Origin: Myxococcales bacterium
GTDB taxonomy: Bacteria > Myxococcota_A > Polyangia > Nannocystales > Nannocystaceae
Assembly: GCA_020633335.1 (NCBI GenBank)
Contig: JACKDU010000017.1
Location: 29,713-93,712 of the forward strand
Direction of reading: 5' to 3'
DNA: 64,000 bases
Part shown: positions 58,701 through 64,000 of the stretch, one piece after another
Position numbering within the stretch: position 1 is the first letter of the stretch
Layout of the letters: each line of letters begins with the position of its first letter
Made by a program: the position numbers and the translations under genes
Notes under the pieces: model-generated
The model's database searches: none
What the model was told of the DNA's origin: nothing
What the model saw: only the letters and a program-made list of their open reading frames with translations

Positions 58701-61262
58701 GGCTACTCCTTCCATGCATACGCCTTCCCGCACATGAAGATACCCCGCGACCTGACGGGAGAGGCGGTCGCGCGGCGCCTGATCCGTCAATTCGTCGGCC
58801 TCCCCGAGCGAATCCTGACCCGGATCACCGACAACGCCGTCGCCGAGTGGACGGACACCGATCGCGGCGTCGTCGACAGGCCCCTCGCGCCGCCCGACGT
58901 CAACCTCTGGTCGGCGAGCCTACCGGTCGCCAGCAGCCCGGTCTGGCAGCCCGGCGCCCGGGTGCGCTACGCGATCGAGATCGAGTACAGCGACGGCTTC
59001 GTGGTGCGCAGCGGCTGGTGGCGCGCGGCGTCCGCGGACGCCGAGGGCTACGCCACCGCCACCCACGCCCTCCCGCAGCTCCGCGTCCCCCGCGACCCGA
59101 ACGGACTGGTGGCGGCGCGTCGGGTGATCCGCCAATTCGAAGGCCGGCCCGAGCGGGTCGTCGGTCACCTCGCCGACAACACCACCACCCTCTGGATCGA
59201 CGGCGATCGCGGCGTCGCGGACAATCTCCCGCCGCCACCTACGCTCAGCGCCTGGTCGGCGGACCTCCCGGCCGCCGGGAGCCCCGCCTGGCAGCCCGGT
59301 GTCAAGGTCCGCTACGCGGTCGAGTACGAATACGCCAACGCCACCGTGCTACGCGGCGGCTGGTGGCGCGCCGAGCCGCACGACGAGGATGGCTATGCAT
59401 CGACCGGGTACGCGATGCCGGTGTTGAACGTGGCCCCTGATTCGAGCGGTCAGGTGGTCGCGCGGCGGATCGTCCGCCAATTCCACGGCCGGCCCGAGCG
59501 GATCGTCGCGCGGCTCACCGAAAACGCCGCAACCACCTGGCACGACGTGGACCCCGGCGTCGCCGACATGCCGCCGCCGCCGGCTCCGAGCGTCAACTGC
59601 TGGGCGTCGAACCTGCCGGTCGCCGGCAGCCCCCTCTGGCAGCCCGGCTTCCGGGTGCGCTATGCCATCGCCTTCGAGTACGCCGACGGGTCGGTGGTCC
59701 GCGGCGCGTGGTGGCGGACGCCGGAGCCCCAGGACGCCGAGGGATACACGACCGCCTCGTATGCGATGCCGGTGCTGAACATCCCCGCGGAGCCGACCGG
59801 TCAGGCGGTGGCGCGGCACATGATCCGCCAGGTCGCGGGCCGGCCCGAGCGAACGCTCGCCCGGATCGCCAACAACACGGACGCGATGTGGCACGACACC
59901 GACCTCGGCGTCGCCGACATGCCGCCGCCACCGGCTCCGACCGGGAACGTCTGGAGCGCGAACCTCCCCGTCGCGGGTAGCCCGGTCTGGCAGGCCGGGG
60001 TCAAGGTGCGCTACGCCGTCGCCTTCGAGTACGCGGATGGGTCCGTGGTCCGGGGCCCATGGTGGCGCACGCCGGAGCCCCAGGACGCCGAGGGGTACGT
60101 GTCGGCCTCGTACGCGATGCCGGTGATGAACATCCCCCGCGAGCCGACCGATCAGGCGGTGGCGCGCCACGTGATCCGCCAATTCCAGGGTCGGCCGGAG
60201 CGGGTCATCGCCCGCGTCGCCAACAACATCGATCCGAGCTTCCTCGACTCCGACGCCGGCTTCGCCGACGCCCCGCCGCCCCCCACCCTCAACTGCTGGG
60301 CCAAGAACCTCCCCCTCGAGGGCAGCCCCGTCTGGCAGCCCGGCGTCAAGGTCCGCTACGCCGTCGCCTACGAGCTCGCCGACGGCTCCGTCGCCCGCAG
60401 CCCCTGGCTCTACGAGGGCTTCCACCTCGCAAGCTACGCCTGCGCCGTCCTCAACCTCCCCATCGATCCCAGCGGTCGCGTCGTCGCCCGCCGGATCATC
60501 CGTCAATTCCTCGGGCTCCCCGAGCGGGTCGTCGCCCGCGTCGCCAACAACATCGATCCGAGCTTCCTCGACTCCGACGCCGGCTTCGGCGACGCGCCGC
60601 CGCCCCCCACCCTCAACTGTTGGGCCAAGAACCTCCCCGTCGAGGGCAGCCCCGTCTGGCAGCCCGGCGTCAAGGTCCGCTACGCCGTCGCCTACGAGCT
60701 CGCTGACGGCTCCGTCGCCCGCAGCCCCTGGCTCTACGAGGGCTACCACCTCGCAAGCTACGCCTGCGCCGTCCTCAACCTCCCCGTCGACCCGAGCGGC
60801 CACGTCGTCGCCCGCCGGATCATCCGTCAATTCCTCGGGCTCCCCGAGCGGGTCGTCGCCCGCGTCGCCAACAACATCGATCCGAGCTTCCTCGACTCCG
60901 ACGCCGGCTTCGGCGACGCGCCGCCGCCCCCCACCCTCAACTGTTGGGCCAAGAACCTCCCCGTCGAGGGCAGCCCCGTCTGGCAGCCCGGCGTCAAGGT
61001 CCGCTACGCCGTCGCCTACGAGCTCGCTGACGGCTCCGTCGCCCGCAGCCCCTGGCTCTACGAGGGCTACCACCTCGCAAGCTACGCCTGCGCCGTCCTC
61101 AACCTCCCCGTCGACCCGAGCGGCCACGTCGTCGCCCGCCGGATCATCCGTCAATTCCTCGGGCTCCCCGAGCGGGTCGTCGCCCGCGTCGCCAACAACA
61201 GCGACCCGACCTTCACGGACGGCGATCTCGGCACCGACGATGTCGCCACAGAGAGTCCATAG
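49770..61262 (+). CDS. Giant 3830-aa repeat protein with fibre-like C-terminal modules
   Basis: The ATG at 49770 has GAAGGGA 8 nt upstream; no signal peptide or transmembrane helix is seen at the N-terminus. Residues ~1-1900 are beta-rich and repetitive: blocks with LPGDI.LP..L.AL.FSALDLKAQP..QTF.F and W.LP.GKGLALGQLSLT recur about every 190-220 residues, resembling the DUF6603 class of very large proteins. Residues ~1955-2220 are coiled coil (HDGFVKVLDGARKLADDAER...ELSKYNDLLLSSADELIQRF). Around residue 2490-2545 is a beta/gamma-crystallin-like stretch (LKEPNYAGETMLIIHVG). From ~2580 to the end are eleven modules of 108-116 residues: RYA.EFEYADGSV.RS.WW, AVARRVIRQF.G.PER.VARI.DNT...W.D.D.G, like the fibronectin-like RRIYRT modules of phage tail fibres. 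Function is unknown; a surface or injected fibre or toxin is possible. Confidence 0.8.
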   Translation: MSSNRLQPIADALQGRAQDGRLLLDGQAVDGLEIPDVLALLPGRSVEVSGVVIEVTDTLLTLAGTWTAPFALPALTDVAIKELSFSLKLAVVGADAPLQVSASLSGVLSTPAGAWAMSASAEGLTRWRIAVTTDTITFADVLASLPAIDIAASLPPSLHTLVQATRLASLALAFSPDRSAGPEIDVKVSNAASWELISGRLAVADTALHVAIALDVDGVPTVTGDIAGTVTVGSCACRFKASLEADAIASQIEALPDSSPLVLADAGALLGVADALAPAQDALTELGVEGIRPLLIALDLRLSDGVITRANVALQFVLRGLSLEGRLYYPDFMVVGALAQGAQLDLRHALAAIAPDANDILALVPELALSQLEIKVKPSDRTFEYAAASAGTWELLPGRLALRETSQRFSIFRDASGEIAVEGKIDGTTLISGGDYHAAVVLSQDAAISAVLAPAPDTQPISLSGLGTLLGAEEALAPVSGTLDELGFAGVRLGRLALDVDFAGRTITDAEIAVELAFRGVALAGYLRYPDLRIGGGLAAGVAIDLRALVEKLGIEGADLPTLEIAELVFEAAPERKEVTLDARFSGEWGLAVGKTSVPLGGVELAFVAAEAGVTANIDGWVNIGGAVCAASLALPSLHFSLGLAPGSSLALTELVSRFLPGDITLPDGAPALVFSALDLKAQPREQTFTFNAATSDLWPLPFGKGLALGQLSLTMAVQREGDELLPSASLGGTLVVGGASLTSTLTLQREGGAIALAQGDALLSLTEALAGFVPGDVALPPELGGLDRLELRGLSGSFDFATKRYTLKGGSRLEGLTMGELSVALATGSVEITGTGATLETLTLRLDANVHQELVPALQIDAIAFELALKRVEGGGWAWHVGGSLVAGLFELPKQTLRADASNGELRFSIKSAEPLTWSLPGAPEALSLSFESLALTLRRGAEGQAASWSFECASGLQLAALPRVSGTFGLYYEAEKRGFEFSAAKDQGELGVTLPLVEGDDRFTLGCNFKLDKLSLLKTTEWTLSATSTVTWAVPQPKDEASEDPIDKALGLLGLVFARSTSATLAATSSGVTLSVTELPQVPIPLPIIVNQEVVWDRMGALGLARLDLRLAKSVSATGKLRMTLPEELSNVFGEENGRPKTRVFSPEWVIGIAVDDRAGLSLSVDSLPLNLEASNYFKEEKEGERTWQRFTLGDVCSFRYGAFADPNEPGITWTHLDLLELGEVRFQQPSFAFNGADFSAKVNVDVLRELRIPTAALRWLLVQCKMQDLADRLPKHVAPLDIHVLDPATKALDADRYVSALQSLASAMNTTLPEVEALRTSARAMADHFNQLPEEFRAYLDVTIPKKLDLAIAVTPATGFGVKFDISAPKEPLRALIPTPLYVYGFTIRKLSLGEILGGNLLLIAADLDADTFDTVALVASLALPPAVIGQLTDTTSIQRKVIIRNLLCLVVYQTGIPIPIPVWFDELGFKHHGLEGVRSQLVLGNNLAGVSVGKLFKGLGDLYRELRRFFTEEAYALPADLFGRSGINMGVHVKPGFVQLPKYLGSGLLGSEAELFNLGADSLLVPALNFLKKPEIGELLGVIPLELRDGSFGAEAPLSIGPIAADAAWLLTTTRELDALVHERASRRSGFIDALYREGAAAGDASVQALRETVSRATEGAEHDGLVAFVQGSLAIPNVDTSASVRAGMLAVPGKGLVGQYRVNGEIGRLLRLDLDGRVAVVRAQGDAVKAASADLSMAGGVQLSVLGYQVLAASFALKDGELAFASELSLFPPDSIFKVKAGVQGAIGRGRMRVDGEAEIALAPLPATRAALSLSYEHVELQLGWLDQEWVVRLEGKRAGQVVFSARATRPVEALPGLITLLDASDDAKGPSLELVGPSDPSATLTGRITVPALDLSAGGRLAVSTTRVESLAAGKIHGVSAAVAIRGEALDKPASFTYAAEFTGDLFTQVTELLHDGFVKVLDGARKLADDAERIFNEEWAKFRKLVERGANEIRAGLLETKARIEALIGDLEKAVDRVNAAIRVSDDEIAARKAFLKSLEEGAQKGLQWFKDRVAEVRGSLEGKRRELRDHDAWYEGLGDFDKFLNWGYYAARRLQLLIEGEALPGLLRLAEDELAKAQSNVTVIASKTDEVLQQLDRLRNGLADELSRHKEAIVARRRELSKYNDLLLSSADELIQRFGQAVDDAVMKAAKDSFDRTRAALDALEGASDNFRRVAQRPFEIQRLAVEGSIAAHAGHFRARADVVFNTFDVRKVAQNVGFDLDFADLPATALTLAKDLWDRRDALALVDYDEYERNRRQMLDQDYAAVIAERADLGPEFGETLDKKLLLDMQWSELAEFHHHLQRNAAHSAVLGDAAALTTVFHSVLERYREAAEARRTNIATLTLLKEAYPDLNLVLNDPAVRLEEKMRQLLEYLQTVLKNAAESNGGALSFGAEDERPRPFRLANLAEVRWDEVAGNEGRLIVGDDGPLSFESEADASEPRFRLPGAVLLKEPNYAGETMLIIHVGETSDVYQQVRSLVVLPGHRLKLHAEGTPADEWRTFTGCATLPGEGLKAQAVVERIDLTKELPPPQLAACAALSVKEEGALWSNGNPVRYAIAFEYADGTLLRSGWWSAIGWAAVDAEGYVKMFDVSCPMLSNISRDPTGKAVARRVYRQARGGPEVMVARIGNNIDTTWTEPVHACYKPPPPVFKFWAASLPLAGSPVWRPGFGVRYALEFEYADGGVARSEWWQAERRDGSGYSFHDYALPHMTLPPDPLGQAVARRVVRQFSGLPERIVARVTDNTVDAWTDTDPGTRDRPTPPPVFKFWAANLPVEGSPVWRPGMGVRYAIEFEYYDGAVVRSAWWQAERQVDGDGYSFHDYALPHMTLPVDPTDQVVARRVIRQFKGKPERTLARIANNTATEWTDPDRGSADEPPPPPALVFWAADLPVAGSLWQPGFGVRYAIEFEYADGSTLRSPWWQAERQDGEGYSFHAYAFPHMKIPRDLTGEAVARRLIRQFVGLPERILTRITDNAVAEWTDTDRGVVDRPLAPPDVNLWSASLPVASSPVWQPGARVRYAIEIEYSDGFVVRSGWWRAASADAEGYATATHALPQLRVPRDPNGLVAARRVIRQFEGRPERVVGHLADNTTTLWIDGDRGVADNLPPPPTLSAWSADLPAAGSPAWQPGVKVRYAVEYEYANATVLRGGWWRAEPHDEDGYASTGYAMPVLNVAPDSSGQVVARRIVRQFHGRPERIVARLTENAATTWHDVDPGVADMPPPPAPSVNCWASNLPVAGSPLWQPGFRVRYAIAFEYADGSVVRGAWWRTPEPQDAEGYTTASYAMPVLNIPAEPTGQAVARHMIRQVAGRPERTLARIANNTDAMWHDTDLGVADMPPPPAPTGNVWSANLPVAGSPVWQAGVKVRYAVAFEYADGSVVRGPWWRTPEPQDAEGYVSASYAMPVMNIPREPTDQAVARHVIRQFQGRPERVIARVANNIDPSFLDSDAGFADAPPPPTLNCWAKNLPLEGSPVWQPGVKVRYAVAYELADGSVARSPWLYEGFHLASYACAVLNLPIDPSGRVVARRIIRQFLGLPERVVARVANNIDPSFLDSDAGFGDAPPPPTLNCWAKNLPVEGSPVWQPGVKVRYAVAYELADGSVARSPWLYEGYHLASYACAVLNLPVDPSGHVVARRIIRQFLGLPERVVARVANNIDPSFLDSDAGFGDAPPPPTLNCWAKNLPVEGSPVWQPGVKVRYAVAYELADGSVARSPWLYEGYHLASYACAVLNLPVDPSGHVVARRIIRQFLGLPERVVARVANNSDPTFTDGDLGTDDVATESP
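57515..61225 (+). repeat. Eleven tandem fibre-module repeats (~324-345 bp)
   Basis: The first (57515-57850) is divergent; seven have a WW-containing insert of several residues; the last three (from about 60265) are 108 residues long and lack it. The linker before each is Pro-rich (PPPPP). Confidence 0.85.
60581..61200 (+). repeat. Near-identical 324-bp direct repeats at the 3' end of the giant gene
   Basis: The segment starting at 60581 recurs at 60905 with almost no base differences, and the unit before 60581 differs by only a few bases. Such identity indicates recent duplication or ongoing homogenisation. Confidence 0.85.
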
Positions 61263-61364
61263 CGCAGCCACACTGCAGCTCGGGAGCCAACGTGGTCGAA
61301 CGTCGGCGAGGCGGCATGGACACCACGGCGAGACCGTCGTGCTCGGTGTCGAGGCCGTGACCCG

Positions 61365-61383
61365 CGGCGGCGTGAAGCCGCCG
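61365..61383. terminator. GC-rich hairpin between convergent genes
   Basis: CGGCGGC-GTGAA-GCCGCCG, a 7-bp stem with a 5-nt loop between the stops of the giant gene and the FG-GAP gene. No T tract, as is common in this DNA. Confidence 0.4.
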
Positions 61384-61400
61384 ACGCGGCCGCCGCACTC

Positions 61401-63980
61401 CTAACCGCAGGAGATCGGGTCGATGATGTCCCCGTTGTTGGTATCGATGCACTCGACCGTGGTCTTGCCGCCCATCCCGTCGTCGTTCCCCTCGACGTGC
61501 ACCTTGCCCATCACCTCGCCCATCACGTCACACGAGACGATCACGCACTCCCCCGCCTCCAGGTTCTGGTCGTACGTGGCGACGCAGAGCAGCATCTCGG
61601 GGTCCCCGCCGTAGAAAGCCGTATTCAGCCCCGCCCCCACGGTCTTGAGGCCGCGGTTACACACCTCCGCGTGGAGCGTCGTCACCGCGCCGTCGTACTC
61701 GCAGTAGGGCACCTTGAACTCCGACGTGATGTCCGGCTGGGCCTCGGCCCCGACCTCGCCCTGGGCGTTCTGGCGGAAGTTGTTCAGCCCCGGAACGAGG
61801 TGATTCGGTGTCCACTCCGAAGTCTTAGGAATTGTACAATCATCGTTTGCATTGGTCACCGCGTACGCGTGCTGGTTCCACACCCCGCGCGACGAGGCCC
61901 AGCGATCGAGGCGGTCGCGGAGAACCCGGATGCCGGTCTTCTTCGCCCCGTTCGGGCGCTGGGCGCGGCAGGTGTTGCCGGTGCCCGGGGTCCCGCCCAG
62001 CGGGGTCGTACACACGTGCTCGCTCGGGCACTCCATGTTGTTGACGCAGCGGCAGAAGCCCGAATCGCAGTTCCCGGAGGGGCACTCGTCGCCGCTCTCG
62101 CAGCGGATCCCGCGGTGGATCGGGTCGATCGACGGGCAATTGACGTTGCAGTTGGCGTTCGAGGGGACCACGATCTCGGTGTTCTGATCGTTGTCGACGT
62201 CGGCGACCACCGGGTTCTCATACCAGGTGCACGACGAGCGATAGGCCGAATAGAGCACCTCACCCGTCGGGCCCTCGTAGACCCGCGTGTAGCACTCGTC
62301 GGCGTAGACCGCCTCCGCCTGGCCGTCGCCCTCGAAGTCGAAGATCGACGAGCCCGTGGTCGCCGACGACGCGTCCTGCGACTGCTTCTGCCAGCGGATG
62401 TAGTTGCCCTGGCAGCCAGGCCCGGCGTTCTTGCACTCGAGGTCATAGACCGCGTAGTAGGTCCCGCCGGCGGCCGCGATCTCCGGGAAGCCGTCGTTGT
62501 CGAAGTCGCCGATCGTCGGCGGCCCGCCGCCGGAGATCGCCCCCTGGAGGAGGAGCTGCCCCTCGAGGGTGTGGAGGCGGACGACGCCGGAGCCGACCGA
62601 GACGATCTCGGCGATCCCGTCGAGCTTGGTCGGATCGAAGTCGCTCGGCATCACCCCCGGGGTCCCGAAGTCGGCGACCGCGTAGTGGCGGTTCGCCGGC
62701 GCGCCGGGATAAGCGTACTCCCACTTGTCGGTGCCGACGTTCCAGCGGTGGACCGCCCCGGCGATCAGCTCGATGTCGCCGTCCCCGTCGACGTCGGCGA
62801 GCACCGGGATCACGCCGGCGCCGGCGCCCGGGATCATCTGCCCGACGTTGAGGCGGGCGCCGTCGACCCCGGCGAAGACCGCCGAGCCCGAGATCACCTC
62901 CGGGAAGCCGTCGTCGTCGAGGTCGTGGATCGACGGACCGTCCCAGCGAGTCTGGTTGACGATGTTGGTGTTCGTCTGGACCCACATCGTCTCGTAGGCC
63001 TTGTTGTTGTCGTTCCACTTGAACGCGATCACGCCGGTGGAGGCGCGGTGGGTGACGATCTCGACGATCCCGTCGCCGTCGAGGTCGCCGATCGCCGGCG
63101 GCGACGCGGCGATCATCTTGTTGTTGGGATCGTGGACGATCCCGATCTGCTGGCAGGTCCGGCCGTCGACGATCCGGATCACCCCATAATAGGATGGGCT
63201 CGATCCATAGCCCGACTGCGCGCCGCCATCAGTATAGTTATAGGTGACGAAGATGATCTCAGTCGGCCCCTCGCCGTTGTTCGGGAGATCCGCGACCAGC
63301 GGCGAGGTCAGGACGTTGACGTGGCCGGGGTAGGGATCGCCGGGCGGCGGCGCCGTCCACTCGCACTGGATCCCGGGCTCGAAGAGGCCGATCTGGATGT
63401 CGCCGACGCACTTCTCGTTGACCTCCCCCTCGGGATCGAGGCCGTAGGGGATGCACACGCCCTGATCCTCGCCGGGGGGCAGGCAGTCCACCTTGCAGCA
63501 GAAGGTGTCGCCCTGGCAGTCGCCGTAGTCGTCGCAGAGCCCCTCGCCCGGCACGCAGACGCCCGCGGCGCACACCTCCCCCTCCATGCACTCCATCGAG
63601 CTCTTGCAGGGGCCGAGGCCGCCGGTCGTCCCGCTGCTCCCGCCCGTCGAGTCGGTGCCGCCCGAGGTCGTCCCGTCGGTCATCATCCCGGTCGTCTGGC
63701 CGGTCGTCCCCGAGCTCGTCGAGGTGGTCATCGCCCCGGACTCGCTCGCGCTCATCGACTCGCTGCCGCCCCCGGTCTCGGTCGCGGACGCCGACGCCGA
63801 CGCCGACGCGCCCATCGTCGTCGACGCGGTCGCGCTCCCGTCCGTGACGCCGCCGCTGCTCCCCATCGTCGCGCTCGCGTCCCCCGTCGCGTCGTCCCCG
63901 CAGGCGAGCGCGATCGCGCTCACGCACAGGCACGCGACGATCCCCGCACTCCTCCGGCCCTCTCGCCTGGCAACCACCAT
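61401..63980 (-). CDS. FG-GAP/VCBS repeat lipoprotein
   Basis: 859 aa. Signal ending SAIALAC, then a ~95-residue Ser/Thr/Gly/Ala/Met linker with GACGCC repeats. A Cys-rich region follows (CKSSMECMEGEVCAAGVC, CDDYGDCQGDTFCC). Residues ~210-620 are a beta-propeller of FG-GAP repeats with calcium loops DLDGDGIVEIV, DLDDDGFPEVI, DVDGDGDIELI, DFDNDGFPEIA and DVDNDQNTEIV. A second Cys-rich hinge (CESGDECPSGNCDSGFCRC) precedes a C-terminal domain of ~170 residues (AYAVTNANDDCTIPKTSEW to DIIDPISCG). Probably a calcium-binding surface adhesion protein. A truncated second copy of its 3' end lies at 40815-41286. AAGGTGG is 6 nt upstream of the start. Only 20 nt of upstream DNA are in the window. Confidence 0.9.
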   Translation of the reverse strand: MVVARREGRRSAGIVACLCVSAIALACGDDATGDASATMGSSGGVTDGSATASTTMGASASASASATETGGGSESMSASESGAMTTSTSSGTTGQTTGMMTDGTTSGGTDSTGGSSGTTGGLGPCKSSMECMEGEVCAAGVCVPGEGLCDDYGDCQGDTFCCKVDCLPPGEDQGVCIPYGLDPEGEVNEKCVGDIQIGLFEPGIQCEWTAPPPGDPYPGHVNVLTSPLVADLPNNGEGPTEIIFVTYNYTDGGAQSGYGSSPSYYGVIRIVDGRTCQQIGIVHDPNNKMIAASPPAIGDLDGDGIVEIVTHRASTGVIAFKWNDNNKAYETMWVQTNTNIVNQTRWDGPSIHDLDDDGFPEVISGSAVFAGVDGARLNVGQMIPGAGAGVIPVLADVDGDGDIELIAGAVHRWNVGTDKWEYAYPGAPANRHYAVADFGTPGVMPSDFDPTKLDGIAEIVSVGSGVVRLHTLEGQLLLQGAISGGGPPTIGDFDNDGFPEIAAAGGTYYAVYDLECKNAGPGCQGNYIRWQKQSQDASSATTGSSIFDFEGDGQAEAVYADECYTRVYEGPTGEVLYSAYRSSCTWYENPVVADVDNDQNTEIVVPSNANCNVNCPSIDPIHRGIRCESGDECPSGNCDSGFCRCVNNMECPSEHVCTTPLGGTPGTGNTCRAQRPNGAKKTGIRVLRDRLDRWASSRGVWNQHAYAVTNANDDCTIPKTSEWTPNHLVPGLNNFRQNAQGEVGAEAQPDITSEFKVPYCEYDGAVTTLHAEVCNRGLKTVGAGLNTAFYGGDPEMLLCVATYDQNLEAGECVIVSCDVMGEVMGKVHVEGNDDGMGGKTTVECIDTNNGDIIDPISCG
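63784..63812. repeat. GACGCC simple repeat in the FG-GAP lipoprotein linker
   Basis: About four copies of GACGCC code for an Ala-Ser run on the minus strand; in-phase length variation is expected. Confidence 0.65.
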
Positions 63981-64000
63981 CTGCCACCACCTTCCGCGAT

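Noticed and set aside
60265..61200. CRISPR or mobile-element repeats
   Set aside because: The repeats are in-frame coding modules within one gene.

Overview
The window is GC-rich chromosomal DNA from a predatory-type delta-lineage bacterium, most likely Myxococcota and probably near the Nannocystaceae. This is an inference from content. There are many lipoproteins whose lipobox Cys is followed by Ser/Thr/Gly-rich linkers and then Cys-rich or enzymatic domains. There are also PAS-rich hybrid kinases, DUF4388 response regulators, CHAT/STAND/TPR proteins and FG-GAP and VIT/vWA surface proteins. No rRNA, tRNA, CRISPR array or insertion sequence was seen.

Layout. 0-8.6 kb: the tail of a CnoX-like thioredoxin/TPR gene, a PEBP lipoprotein, a bestrophin-like channel, a lipoprotein alpha/beta hydrolase, a tandem pair of paralogous lipoproteins, a methyltransferase, a MAPEG protein and a small Cys-rich lipoprotein. 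8.8-20.3 kb: exported enzymes (LAS-type murein peptidase, ceramidase-like, pectinacetylesterase-like, LNS2/HAD) around the housekeeping pair glyS-yggX, then three tandem Cys-rich lipoprotein paralogs that share an upstream 33-bp element. 20.4-33.5 kb: ABC exporter, a 48-aa membrane peptide, VIT/P-domain/vWA protein, CBS protein, ethanolamine-permease-like transporter, PAS hybrid kinase, a three-gene PLDc_N/ABC operon and a DUF4388 response regulator. 33.6-35.5 kb: an IgGFc-binding-like lipoprotein.

35.5-41.8 kb is a rearranged zone. Almost every gene there is truncated, frameshifted or fused, including a second copy of the 3' end of the FG-GAP lipoprotein gene found at the right end of the window, and an orphan antitoxin with a toxin stub. 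41.9-61.3 kb holds the most unusual block. It contains a 1368-aa CHAT-nSTAND-TM-TPR protein, a divergent LuxR-type regulator with a TolB-like/TPR sensor half, a zinc peptidase (HEFGH) with CxxC knuckles and compositionally foreign codon use, and a 3830-aa repeat protein ending in eleven fibre-like modules. The last three copies of that module are near-identical 324-bp repeats. The window ends with an intact FG-GAP lipoprotein.

Regulation visible in the sequence: several genes have a TANNNT -10 hexamer exactly 6-8 nt before the start codon, which implies leaderless transcripts; others use clear Shine-Dalgarno sites. The best candidates for an undescribed system are the CHAT-STAND / LuxR-TPR / HEFGH-peptidase / giant-protein block, the collection of headless surface-protein fragments at 35.5-41.8 kb, and the 33-bp element shared by the Cys-rich paralogs.
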